Part shown: piece after piece, positions 48,019-59,521 of the stretch
Position numbering within the stretch: the stretch's first letter is position 1
How the letters are laid out: each line of letters opens with the position of its first letter
Source: Leucaena leucocephala
Taxonomy: Eukaryota > Streptophyta > Magnoliopsida > Fabales > Fabaceae
Length of the DNA: 64,000 nt
Assembly (NCBI GenBank): GCA_037074615.1
Contig: CM073547.1
Coordinates: forward strand, 1,116,001 to 1,180,000
Reading direction: 5' to 3'
Notes under the pieces: model-generated
Database searches by the model: none
What the model was told of the DNA's origin: nothing
Seen by the model: only the letters and a program-made list of their open reading frames with translations
Position numbers and translations under genes: made by a program

Positions 48019-48550
48019 TAAGATAAAATTTTAATTTTTTTTAAATAAATAATTATATTTATTTAAATAGACTTTTGAACAAAATTATAGTTTAAAATTA
48101 AAATTTTAGATAAATTTTATAAACAGTAAAAGAGTTTATGAACTAGTCATATTTATTCAAATGGACTTTTGAACAAAATCATAGTTTAAAACTAAAGTTT
48201 AGATAAATTTTATAAACAGTAAAATAACTTATAAACTAATCAATTACTATATTATCTTTACTTTTTATTATATCCTTTCTCATACTTTTCTTATACATTA
48301 TCTCCCATCTTCTATTTTTTTTTACACTCTCTCTTTTCTTTCTTACACCCTCTCTCTCCTTTCCTCTCATCTCTTATATCTTATTATTTAATATTTATAT
48401 ATTTTTTCATAATTTATTAATAATAAAAATATTTTTAAAAATAACTATCTAAATACTTATTTATTCAAAATTATTTTTTTCATAAATTTTTCTCTAAAAG
48501 TCTTTCTTTTTTATAAACTTATTTTTAAAATTCTATATAAACGGATCCTA
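48019..48550 (-). repeat. AT-rich MITE-like repeat (reverse) with internal duplication
   Basis: Reversed family member with a CT-rich centre at 48290-48375. Its left part contains an 80-bp tandem duplication: the stretch atatttattyaaatrgacttttgaacaaaatyatagtttaaaa, then ttagataaattttataaacagtaaa, occurs at about 48053 and again at about 48148. Confidence 0.5.
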
Positions 48551-49711
48551 TCTATAATAATTGAATAAGAATATTTCTGGATTCATAACCAACGTACAAC
48601 AACTTCTTCCTTTCTCTGATTCTCTAATCAGCGGATGACTTTAGAATTATTTCCATCAAAACAAGAATATTCAAATTCAAAGTATCAAACTATATTTGAC
48701 AACCTAATCCATCCATGCCGAGAGAATACGCAAGGATTCGCATATTTCCCCCGCACAAAAATGGAACCCCCCCAAACTCATTTTTTCCCCCAATTTCAGG
48801 TAAAAGCGATATAAAAAACTTACAGCAGAACCTAATTCTTTATCCGAAAACATCTCATTTTTTTCATGTCTCCCTTTTAATTTATATTCCTCAAATTTAC
48901 GGAAATATTAAATTGGAAAACGGAATAATAAAGTTCAATTTCCTTTTTATTGCAAAAACAGCTCAATTTTTTTTTTTTGTCTATTGTGCATAATGGAGGG
49001 TAAAAAGAATTCTGAAATCAAACGAATTGGTTATTTCTATCTTTTAAATACTAAAAAATGCACGGAAAAAATATAGTATCTATGTTTTGATGGACATAGT
49101 AATTTATGCTTAAAAGATTGAAAATACAGTTATGTATACTTTTATTTCATATTAATTCATTCATAATTACTGTACAATTTCTGTTTTACATCTTCTAAAT
49201 ATGATTATTTATTATAAAAATATGAAATTAATATTTACTTAATATTTAATTTCTATTGATTTTTATCATTTATTTGATTGGGGGACTGGAGGGGAGGGAG
49301 AAGGGAGGTATTAATAAGTTCAATTTTTATAAATAGAAAAATGTGATAGAATATTTTTCATATAGATAGAAGGGAAGAAGATTAATAAAATTAAACATTT
49401 TCAATCCTCTTGTATTTTGAAACAAGTTTTTTTTTCCTAAATATAAATAAGCTCGGAAATCATATTTGGGTACTTTTTTTTAAAAAACAATAATTTTAAT
49501 TTATCACATTATAATGGATTTGCCTATTCCGCTGACGTGCGTATAATTTTCGTACGAGGTATATTTTTAAAAAAGTTAAAAAGGGAACCGATTTAAAAAG
49601 GGAAAAAGTAAAACTACAGGCTGGTAAAATAAGGACGTGCTAGAAAGCTACCGATTTGTTCTAGCCACGACGATGTAATCGCCCACGTAACGCCATGTGC
49701 AACGCAAGCCT

Positions 49712-49731
49712 GTCCAGGTTCAATGAACCTG
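49712..49731. promoter_or_regulatory. Dyad motif copy e, promoter of gene 4
   Basis: GTCCAGGTTCAATGAACCTG: both dyad arms perfect, 134 bp upstream of the gene 4 ATG and 26 bp upstream of the TATA box. Confidence 0.7.
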
Positions 49732-49756
49732 ATTGCTTAAAGTCCGTACACTGTTC

Positions 49757-49763
49757 TATATAG
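49757..49763 (+). promoter_or_regulatory. TATA box of 2OGD gene 4
   Basis: tatatag followed by agcggcg, 102 bp before the ATG. Arrangement and downstream gcggcg match gene 2 and the 36831 pseudogene. Confidence 0.6.
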
Positions 49764-49864
49764 AGCGGCGCCTTCCTCCGTTTGGTTCACAAAGCATTAG
49801 GCATTCCCCAATTGCCATCTCCTTCATTTTTTTCTCTTCTGTGCTTTTATCACATTCATCCTCC

Positions 49865-50979
49865 ATGGCAGAGGTAGACGTAGCCTTCATCCAAGAACTT
49901 CCCCACAGACCCAACCTCTCTCTCATTCAAGAGGCCAAAGGCATTCCTCTCATCGACCTCTCTTGCCCCGACCTCGACGCCCTCGTCGACGAAATCGGCA
50001 GGGCCTGCAAGCAATGGGGCTTTTTCCAGGTCATCAACCACGGTGTTCCGTCGGAGCACCGTCTGAAGCTGGAGGAGGTGGCCCGGAAGTTTTTCCGTCT
50101 CAGCCTCGACGAGAAGAGGAAGGTCAGGAGAGACATCGAGAATGTGGTAGGGTATTACGACACAGAACACACCAAGAACGTCAGGGACTGGAAGGAGGTG
50201 TTCGATTATACGGTTCAAGAACCGACTCTCGCCGCCGCTTCCATCGATCCTGACGATGACGGAGTGGCTCACTGGGAGAACCGGTGGCCTCAAAACCTTC
50301 CTGAAATGAGGTAAAAATAATTACACCTACATAAATGTATATATGTCATGATGTTAAGTTTTATCAGACCCGTAACAGATGAAGTGCCATGCACAGGGAT
50401 GTGTGTCGGGAATATGCGAAGGACATGGTGGAACTGGGCATGAGACTGTTGGAATTGATAGCTATGAGCTTGGGGTTACCGGCGGGGAAGTTTGAAGAAT
50501 TCTTCAAGGACCACACCAGCAACGTGAGATTGACGCGCTACCCAGCTTGTCCTTCGCCTCACCTTGCCCTGGGAGTGGGTCGTCACAAGGATCCCGGTGT
50601 CTTAACCATCCTTGCTCAGGACGACGTCGGTGGCCTTGAGGTGAAGCAGGAGTCCGATGGCCAATGGGTTCGTGTCAAACCCATACCCGATGCCTACATC
50701 ATTAATGTCGGTGATGTTATCCAAGTTTGGACGAATGGAGCGTATGAGAGCGCAGAGCACAGAGTGATGGTGAACTCGAAAAGGGATAGGTATTCGGTAC
50801 CATTCTTTCTGAATCCTTCGCACTACACAGTGGTGAAGCCACTGGAGGAGATGACCGTCGAGCAAAACCCAGCAAAGTACAGGGCTTACAACTGGGGAAA
50901 GTTTCAGGTCACCAGGAAGCGCAGTAACTTCATGAAGCTGCCGGTTGAAAATCTGCAGGTATCCCATTTCCAGATTTAA
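49865..50979 (+). CDS. 2-oxoglutarate/Fe(II)-dependent dioxygenase, array gene 4
   Basis: Two exons: 49865-50310 and 50397-50979, giving 342 aa. There is no second intron. I chose the ATG at 49865 (MAEVDVAFIQELP) because it aligns with genes 2-3 and follows the TATA box by about 100 bp; the frame stays open further upstream across the promoter, which is not coding. It has IPLIDLS, WGFFQVINHGVP, YYDTEHTKNVRDWKEVFDYT, His212-x-Asp214 (GRHKDPG), His270 (AEHRVMVNS) and Arg280-x-Ser282 (DRYSVPFF). All ligands are present. YPAC replaces the usual YPPC. It ends normally in VSHFQI. It is most similar to gene 3 and supplied, or shares an ancestor with, the relic at 52946. Substrate unknown. Confidence 0.92.
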
Positions 50980-51670
50980 GGATAAGAATGGAACGTGTGG
51001 GTTGTCCGGGGTGTTGTTGATGGTGATGAATGCAGTTCCTTTTTTTCTCATTGAAATGCGTGTGTTTATTTGAAGAGCATTTGTATGGGTGGAAATAATA
51101 TTAATGAGTTTAATTTCTGCTGTCACTATGCTTGTGTCGTTTCTTAGGCCAATTAATATTTGACGGAAACATTGTGTTTATTCATTAAAATAGTCTTATT
51201 TTATTATTAAGGTATTTGCATCTTTACCAAACTTCAATTGGATAAAAGTAGTAGAACTTAAGGTGGGTTAATTTACCCTTTAAAAGAAAGGTTACTGTGA
51301 AAGATGATAAGACTGTAAGGGAAGAAATCAATCTTAATTGGAAAAAATTAATTATCAAATACACACAAGTTAACACAATTTAACTCAAAACACAATTTTT
51401 AATCAGAATCCAATAGTGTCATTTCAGGCTCGGCAATAGTAAAAATAAAAATTATAAAATCCAACCAACACTTTTTACTATACCAAAAAAATAGACTTGT
51501 TTATCGACTCACTGGTTTAACCAACAAAATTTATTTGAGTTTTAATAGGTACCATAGTAAGTTATGTAGTCAAAATGCATTTCGCCTCTCCATAATTGGA
51601 CTTTTTAGCAAACTTTTGTTTAGCGTTCAAAAGTCTTATCTTCATTTTTTTCTGTGTTCCCGAATGATAT

Positions 51671-52185
51671 TGGGCCCTGTAGATAAGATTTTAAAAAATA
51701 ATTTATAAAAAAAATGATTTTTAGGTAAGTTTTAAAAAAAGATTTATGTGGAAGGGTTTATGAAAAAAATAGTTTTGAATAAATGAACGTTTGGATAATT
51801 ATTTTTATAAGTATTTTTATTATTAGTAAATTACGAAAAAAAGTGTTTGATTATTAAATATATGAGGGAGGATATATAAGAGAAGAAAGAAGGTGTAAAA
51901 GAGAAAGGATAAAGAAGAGATAGTGTAGAAGAGAGATGAGAGTTAGTATAAAAAAAGAAAAGAAATATGAGTGAAGGTATAAAAAAGAAAAGAGAGAGGA
52001 GATAATATATAAAAAAAGTAGATGTAATATAATAATTAGTTAGTTTATAAATTTTTTTACTATTCTATAAGCTACTATGACTAGTTTATGTAAAATTTTA
52101 ATTTTAAATTATAGTTTAATATAAATTTTTTTTAAACAAATATAATTATTTTTTTTAAAATTTATTAAAATTTAAGTATTATTCT
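51671..52185 (+). repeat. AT-rich MITE-like repeat
   Basis: Member of the same family: tgggccctgtagataagatttt at the left end, GA-rich centre (51865-52010, gagaagaaagaagg, gagagaggagataa), then ttataagctactatgac and taattttaaattatagttta. Confidence 0.5.
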
Positions 52186-52352
52186 ACTTATCTTCAACAC
52201 ACAAAGCTTGAAGACAAACTAAACACACTTATTGTCATTCAACACACACCAAGAAATATGTGATAATTCTGGGGGGAAATTGAAAATGAAACCACATAAT
52301 TTGGTTTTAGCGATGATGGCATGAGCTTCAATGGCAGGTGGTACTTAGATCA

Positions 52353-52372
52353 GTCCACGTTCAATGAACCTC
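52353..52372. promoter_or_regulatory. Dyad motif copy f, orphan
   Basis: GTCCACGTTCAATGAACCTC, one change in the left arm. No gene follows; it is probably a decayed promoter. Confidence 0.55.
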
Positions 52373-52611
52373 GTACAGCAGTGCCAGCCTCTTCCACAAA
52401 AGCGTCCTTTTCAGTTTTCTTGAGGAGTACTGTAAGGGGTAACATGTGAAATATTTTAAAAAAGTAAATAATTATAAAATGATTAAAATCAACCCAGTGA
52501 TTTACAACGAGAATGCTGATGGAGGAGGATAGAGCTCAATATTTTGTTATTAAAAAAATAACAGGTAGTCAAAAAAACTGCTGCTGCTTGCTAATTCAGA
52601 AACAAAAATGC

Positions 52612-52631
52612 GTCCAGGTTCAATGAACATT
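52612..52631. promoter_or_regulatory. Dyad motif copy g, promoter of a deleted 2OGD copy
   Basis: GTCCAGGTTCAATGAACATT, one change in the right arm. Followed 280 bp later by 5'-UTR-like and C-terminal 2OGD remnants (52903-53029), so it belonged to a fifth gene copy. Confidence 0.6.
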
Positions 52632-52902
52632 ATAAAACAAGCTTGGGGCCTACAATAGCGGGGGTTTTTTCCTTGATATAAATTTTTTTTAATAATTTCA
52701 ATATCAGATTCTTATTAAAGTCATGACACGATCTCATAATTAAGATAATATTTATAAACAATTTATCATATCACATATTAAATGAGCTTTTATATTAATA
52801 ATAAAAATTAAACTCCTATTCTTATAGGATATGTATTTATTTTTTTACTATGAGAACCCTCATTCGCTGTTGTTCTATTCTTGTATATGTGGAGGTTACA
52901 AA

Positions 52903-53029
52903 CAGATAAGCATTAGCCATCTCCTTGTAATTTTTTCTGTGGTATGAGATAAACAATTGGGGAAAGTTTCAACTAACCAGGAAGCGTAGTAACTTCGTGA
53001 AGCTGCCAATTGAAAATATCCAGATTTAA
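52903..53029 (+). pseudogene. 2OGD relic: 5' UTR joined to the last 27 codons
   Basis: agcattagccatctccttgtaatttttt (52909-52936) matches the 5' UTR of gene 3 (agcattagccatctccttctcatt). It is followed directly by the frame 52946-53029: INNWGKFQLTRKRSNF, then VKLPIENIQI and a stop, matching the gene 4 C-terminus (YNWGKFQVTRKRSNFMKLPVENLQV). About 1.1 kb, everything between 5' UTR and C-terminus, is missing. With copy g upstream it is a fifth array copy removed by an internal deletion. Confidence 0.85.
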
Positions 53030-53479
53030 TTAAATTAGTAGCTGCATTTCAGTGATAAATGTAGTTCCTTTGTTTTCGTTGTGAAGTAAAATAATATTAA
53101 TGACTTTAATTGCTGGGGTTAATTGCGTCTTCCGATTCTGTACTGCTTTCAAATGGTTTTTTTTTTGTTGAAGAAAGATGGGTTAAAGCTGGTAAAGTAT
53201 AAAATCAGCGGCGACTCAAGCCCTACAATATTCTAAACGTATTGCGGGCCTATGACCATATGGGCTAGTGGGCCGAAATTGCAAATAAGGATGATGATTG
53301 GGCTTGGGCCTCAGCACACTATATATGTTTGTGTTCTCTCACAGACAAAGGAAGAGAGGTATGGAGTTGCATCCAAGTTGTCTAATGGTCAAATATTAAT
53401 ATCATAAAAAGATATTTTGCTTTATCTTTTTTTTTTTTTTGGGTATGAGAGAGGATTTAACACCCGCTGACACTAACAA

Positions 53480-56400
53480 CTAATCTATATGGGGATTAAT
53501 TCCCAATACATCTTCAGTAACAAGCTTTATCAAATGCGGAGGACAGGAACTTAAAATTGATGTGATAGTCAACCCATCCTTCGCTAGAGCATCTACCACT
53601 TTATTCTATTGTCTGAAAATATGGTTAACCTGAATTTCCCATGGAAGAAGTAGTAAGTTATATATCTTAAAGAGCAAAAGACTGGAAGCATGAATACCCT
53701 GATTAGTAATCATTTGCACAACATTCTTTGCATCTGTCTCTAGGATAATGTTCTTAAACCCTAGATCCCACACCAGAGTAAGCCCTTTATATATAGCCTA
53801 TTGTTCCGCTTCAATGACAGTGCAGGGTCCCAATTTAGTCGAAAACCCAGCCACCCAAACTCCTGATTGATCTCTGATAATCCCACCACACCCCGCCTGG
53901 TTTTGACTAGCCGTAACCGCACCATCAACATTTAATTTGAGCCATCCACAAGGGGGAGTTTGCCATAAAGAATTACTTGTGCTCGTTAACTCCTTAATTA
54001 AACCTTCATGTTCACCTTGCACGAATCTCCTCCAGGTTTGCCTAATGATCAAATAAGGATCCACCGGTTTTGAATATCTATCATCAAATATAGCCTGGTT
54101 TCTCCACTTCCATAGGTTCCAAATCGACACTCCCCAAATCAAATCCCAATTGCTACTACCATCCACTCCCATATCCTTCTTGAGATTTAAAGCAAACCAA
54201 TCCCTCAAAGGAGCTTTAAAGAAAGCAGAATGATACCTTGAGTGAATTAACCGACCCCAAAGTTGCTTTGCATAATTACAATCTCTGAGAATATGTAACG
54301 TATCTTCAATTTCATTACAGCAGAATTGACATATAGCGCTATTTGATGACCATTTATTCCTCCAAGCATTAGTCGGAAGTCGATCATTGAAGGCTATCCA
54401 CAGAAAAACACGAATACGTTCCGCACCCTTCCACTTCCATATACTCTTATAGATAGAGCTATAATTATTGGAGAACTGAGGCTCAATCAGAAAATAGGCA
54501 CTTTTAATAGTAAAAACACCATCATACGTTGCATTCTAAGCCATTACATCTGTCCCGACTTCTACCATTGGCGGAACTATGGTCAATAATTTCCGAAAAG
54601 CAGTACTTGGAATCAGATTGGCAAGTCTTTGAAAATCCCACGTCCCTGAAACCATCCAATCCACTACTTTACTGTTCTCTTCTTCACTCGTAAGTGGTCG
54701 GAGACATAAATCTTTCAACTTCTTGTCCTGGAACAACCACTTATCAGTAAAAAAATTCACTACACTTCCATTCCTAATATGCCACCTTGTGCCATCATTT
54801 ATAATATCTTGCTGTTGGGAAATAAACTTCCACAATGCGGAATCTCCTTTCCTTGCCTCTAAGAGGTTATCTTCATTCCTCAACATATATTTATATAATA
54901 ACACTTCACCCCACAGCCCCTTAGTTCCATGAATGAGATTCCATGCTATTTTTGCACCACAAGCACGATTAAAGGAGGTTAATTTCTTGAACCCCAACCC
55001 GCCATTTAATTTAGGTTTAACAATCTGTTCCCATCCAATCGGGTGAAATCCATGAGAATTTTGGCTGTTCCCCCATATAAAATTCCTTTGCAGTCTCTCC
55101 ACTTCCTGACAGACCGAATTTGGTATTTTAGAAACCAGCATAGGGTAAACTGGAACAGAACTTAAAACTGACTTTGCCAAGGTGATCCTTCCTGCCACAG
55201 ATAAGGTATTTTCCTTCCACGTTGCCAGTTTAGCCTTCACTCTATCCACAATGTATTGAAAAGAATCTCTGGGTTTCCTCCCTCTGATGATTGGAAACCC
55301 TAGATACTTTCCTATATCTGTAGAAACCTGCATTCCAACAATATTGCTAATACTTCTTTTTGTATTAACATGAACCTTTGGTGAAAAGAAGACAGAAGAT
55401 TTGCTCCTACTAATTTCCTCTCCCGATGCTAAACAAAAACTGTTAAGGCACTTCATCATAATTGTAGCTTGTTTTTCAGTAGCCACTCCAAAAAGTAAAA
55501 TATCATCTGCAAACATAAGATGAGAAATGGCCGGACCGTTGCTAGTTACACGAATTGGTTTCCACAGGCCATCATCCATTGCATCACTAATTAAATGAGA
55601 TAATCTATCTATACACAGGACAAACAACAAAGGTGAGATAGGATCTCCTTGTCTGAGACCTCTTTTAGGAGTAAAAAATTCCGTTTTTGAACCATTCCAC
55701 AACACATATGAAACAGTAGTGACACATGCCCTAATAAGATCAATAAATCCAGACTTCAAAGCAGTATTAATAAGAACCTGATAGAGAAAGTCCCATCAAA
55801 TACGATCATAATCCTTCTCCAGATCAATCTTCATCGCCATTAAACCAGTTTTACCTCTAGCCTTCTTCATAATATGCATGATTTCTTGCCCAACAATTAT
55901 GTTTTCTTGTATATGCCTGCCTTTTATAAAACTAGATTGAAAAGGAGATACCAGCTCATCCATCATATTTCTCAATCTGCTAACAATCACTTTAGTGATA
56001 CATTTATAATGAACTGTACACAAAGCAATAGGTCTAAAGTGACTAATTACTTCAGGATTTTCCCTTTTTGGTATAAGTGAAATCAAAGTCTTGTTTGCAT
56101 TTTTGTCCACTAATCCTGTCTTAAAAGCATTTTTCACAAATCTACATATGCTATTCCCCACCCTTTCCCAATTAGCTTGGTAGAAAATAGGAGAAAAATC
56201 ATCAAAACCAGGAGCCTTATATGATCCCATAGAAAAAAGAGCTTGTTTAATTTCATTATCATTTGGCACATTGCCCAACTGTTCCCCACAGTCTTTAATA
56301 GGTGGGAAATTGTTCTTTGTTTGTAAATCACAAGGGTCAGTATTATTCCCATCATAGAGATTCTTAAAAAATTTTATAACCATATTAGTCAATTCAAAAT

Positions 56401-57565
56401 CATCTTCAATCCACTTTCCACTATCATCCTTAAGCGTTAGCACCCTATTCCTTCTTCTTCTCATTTTTGTTTTCAGATGATAATAACAGGTATTTCGATC
56501 CCCTTTAGTAATCTAATCCGTTATAGCCTTTTGAAACCATTTAATTTCTTCTAATTTCAAAATATCATCTAACTCAATTTGCAATTGTTTTTCAAGAGAG
56601 TTTAAAAATCTAGAATGAGTATAAGTTGGAGAACTTTGAATCCCACCCAATCTAGCTAGTAAAATACTTTTCTTTTTTTCCACAAATCCAAAAATATTTT
56701 TGTTCCAGTTAACTAGAGAATCACTTAAATTTTGCAAAGATTTATTAAAATCATCATAGTCCACCCATGCATTATCCAAAAAATCCTTGAAATTTTCATG
56801 AATAAGCCACATTGCCTCAAAACGAAAAGGTCTATTTTTCCTATTTTTTGAATGATTAGAGAACTGCAATACTATAGGATTATGGTCAGAAAATTGAGTT
56901 CTAGATAGTACCTTCAAATTACAGTCAAACATGTGGTGAAGAAAGAGAGAATTTGCAAGTGCCCAATCCAATCTTTCATATAATCTGGAGCACCCAGCAA
57001 TCCTAGGCCCTTTCCATGTAAATTTTGGTCCATGAAAACCCATATCTGATAAACCATATTCCCTCACCCTGTCTTGAAACCAATTAATTCGATTATGGTG
57101 GCAACCCACACCGCCAATTCTATCAGTGGGTAGAAGAATGTCATTAAAATCCTCATACACTACCCATGGAATGATTATAGTATTGGCTAAATTCTTTAGA
57201 TCATTCCACAATTCCAGACGCAGATTGGAATGAGGAATAGCATAGACAGCAGTTACTATAAAAGGAGCACGACCCATGATCTCACACTGTAGATAAAAAA
57301 ATTGCCTATTTTCAATAAGCACAGAGATTTTGATAACTTCACTCCTCCATGCCGCCACTAATCCCCCTGATCAGCCTACACTGGGGATTACTTTAATGCT
57401 ATCAAATCCCCAAGCATGTAACAGATTGAACCAAGCTTCCTCGGCACATTTGGTTTCAGATAAAATAATAAGGCTTGGCTTCGGACCACTGCACAGAACT
57501 TTTAGATTTCTAAGAAGCCCCTTATCACAGGCTCCTCTTGTATTCCATTATAATAATCTATCCAT
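53480..57565 (-). pseudogene. LINE ORF2 (endonuclease, reverse transcriptase, RNase H)
   Basis: Starts MDRLL, then a stop, then WNTRGACDKGLLRNLKVL, the start of the APE-type endonuclease. The endonuclease continues to about 56513 with ERLDWALAN and SDHNPIVL. The reverse transcriptase (56464-about 54900) has FRPIALC, GRHIQENI, GLRQGDPISPLLF and the catalytic FADD box at 55513-55502. The zf-RVT region (FLWIAFNDRLPTNAW, CQFCCNEIEDTLHI) and an RNase H domain (KLNVDGAV, GIIRD, IEAEQ) end the frame. In-frame stops or shifts occur near 57550, 57370, 56510, 55795, 54537 and 53796. Most lie at single bases, so the copy decayed after inserting nearly complete. Confidence 0.88.
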
Positions 57566-57600
57566 AAAAAGAAGTATATAAAATAACAAACCTTCAAAAC

Positions 57601-59521
57601 TCACTGGCCCAGTTCAGACCCATATTCAGTTTGGGTCTCTGGTACTAATATCCCTTCACATTCTGGATCCCCTTTCCTTTTGATCCATCTTTCATCAATT
57701 CTGGTACTTATGTCTTCATCCATAAGCCCACATTCACGGTCCAGCAATGTTTCATTCTCCATCAGGCCTTCTTCCATTACCGTATGTGGGCCTGCTTCCA
57801 TCAGCCCAAAATCTGTAGGGGCTCTACTTCTGTCCAATGACCCCTCCAAAATTATATTAGATTGGTCCATCATCAATTTAGGCCCAGCTACAACATCTAT
57901 TATGCTAACCCCTTCATTCACGCATTGGACCTTATCCTGGCCCATCGACACTTGAAGCCCAACATTATCTACTCCCATATATACTACTCCACTCCCATTC
58001 ACTTCCCCTTCACAATCTCTCTCCTCATTAATGCCTTTCAATAAATACGTACTACTTTTCAACTCTCTCCCTTTCATACTCCCATTCACATCACCCTCAC
58101 AATCTCTCTCCTCATTAATGCTTTCTAATAAATGTGTCACACTCTCCATTTTTCTCCCCATCATCTCACGTGTTCTTTTCTCCATTTTTCGTAAGCCACT
58201 TTGTTCTTTCCTTCCAACTCCCATTTCACTCTTTTTTGTTCCTTCCCCACCTTTGTGCTTTTCAAAATTTCTGACAGTGGTTTCATTTTTCCTTCCACCT
58301 CCTGTAGCTCGTCCCTTCTTGTCAATCATTCTCATTAATTCTTGCGGCTCGCTGTCACATCTAGCATCCTCCCTTTCCTTTACCCCATATCTGTCCTGCT
58401 GCGCAAATTCCTCCCGTTCCGCTAACACATCAAACCGAGAGCCTGAATTTTCCGGCAGCCTTTGCTCCCCCTTAGTCATCTTACTTTTCCGTTGCCGACG
58501 CACCTTGTTGACCACATGCCATTGTTCATGTATATTCACAGAAGCCCTATCATCATTCACTTCACAATCCATATCAGTCCTATATTCCGTAGCCTTCTCC
58601 TGTGAAACCTCTGATGCCTTCATCTTAGTCGGGCATACTTCAGGTCTATGACCATAAACTCTACAATGGGTGCATAACATATGAAGCCCTTCATACTCAA
58701 GATAATAATCTTCACCATCTGATGAGAACCCAGACATCAGCTGTCTCCCTAAATCCACTAACACACATATGCGAGCATAATGTCCCCTTAATTGACATGA
58801 AGTATTCATGTCCACCTTAATAGTTTCACCGATCCTATTCCCAATCAGAGTTAAAGCTTCCTCATCATAATATTCCAAAGACACTTTAGGCAATCTCACC
58901 CACACAGCAACCTTATCAATGGTAGCCTTCTGAGAATTAAATCTAGGTTCCCAAGATCTGATAGTGAGGTAATGATCATACAACATCCAAGGTCCTCCTG
59001 TAAGTGCATTGAAATAATCCTCTCTATTTGTCAGTTTCACCACAAAATACCCATTACCAATATTTATAACCTATGTTTCTATCTAGTAACTTGACAATAA
59101 GTGCCTTACGCCATGCACGATACAAACGCTTCCTGAATCTCCCAGAAAAAGTAAATGTAGGAAAATTTCTTACCGGGTCTTCCACTGCTCTGAATATCGG
59201 TTCCTCATTCTCTTGCTCCGAAACATGTCCAGATCCCTCCGACATGGTATCATCAGAAACAAGAGTACCTTCCTCTTCTACATCCTCATCATCAGAATGA
59301 TCTCCATCAACGGTTACTCCTTTAAGCTTGTCAGCAAAAGATTGTCTAGATGAACCTCCAACATCTTTTCCAGAAAGCGTAGGCCAATGGCCATGCAAAA
59401 TATTTTCCCCACGACTCTTATTGTCATTCTTAATTTTCTTGGAGCTTCTCATCAATTGATCATCCTCTTCTTGAGAAGGATGACCCAAAGCTTGAAGTTT
59501 TCCAGAGAGTACAATCGCCAT
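57601..59521 (-). pseudogene. LINE ORF1 (gag-like, DUF4283 and CCHC knuckle)
   Basis: The N-terminal part (59521-59054) starts MAIVLSGKLQALG, is acidic in the middle and enters the DUF4283 domain (WRKALIVKLLDRNIGYK). The frame breaks at 59054-59043, where about 20 codons of the domain are missing, and resumes with VVKLTNREDYFNALTGGPWM, VWVRLPKVSLEYYDEEAL and VDLGRQL. A zinc knuckle of form C-x2-C-x4-H-x4-C (LCTHCRVYGHRPEVC) follows. The C-terminal part is long, charged and repetitive: the stretch INEERDCEGDVNGSMKGREL recurs about 24 residues later. ORF1 proteins bind RNA and chaperone the LINE particle. The deletion inactivates it. Confidence 0.82.

Larger units (their letters stand above)
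43074..49711. other. Array spacer 4, repeat-rich
   Basis: A 6.6-kb gap between genes 3 and 4 with the 44065 relic, dyad copies c and d in relict promoters, and four AT-rich repeats at 45781-48550. A reversed copy of the AT-rich repeat of spacer 2 lies at about 43505-43700. 48655-48740 partly resembles the distal promoter block of 38045 and 40700 (tttgacaacctaatccatccatgc). The frames 47005-47193 and 48715-48993 have no recognisable domain. Confidence 0.5.
50980..53426. other. Array end and boundary with the LINE
   Basis: 3' flank of gene 4, one AT-rich repeat (51671-52185), two dyad motif copies and the last relic (52903-53029). 53150-53426 has no gene. The LINE poly-A (poly-T on this strand) begins at 53427. 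Confidence 0.5.

Noticed and set aside
48715..48993. 92-codon frame before gene 4
   Set aside because: Rich in F, K and N from AT-rich DNA, with no domain; its first part overlaps a weak promoter-block match.
49733..49864. N-terminal extension of 2OGD gene 4 from an upstream start
   Set aside because: The frame is open but contains the TATA box and promoter; alignment to genes 2 and 3 places the start at 49865.
53400..53427. Target duplication of the large LINE (gatattttgctttatc)
   Set aside because: The best partner on the right (near 59579, ccttttcgctttctc) matches poorly and lies inside the element.
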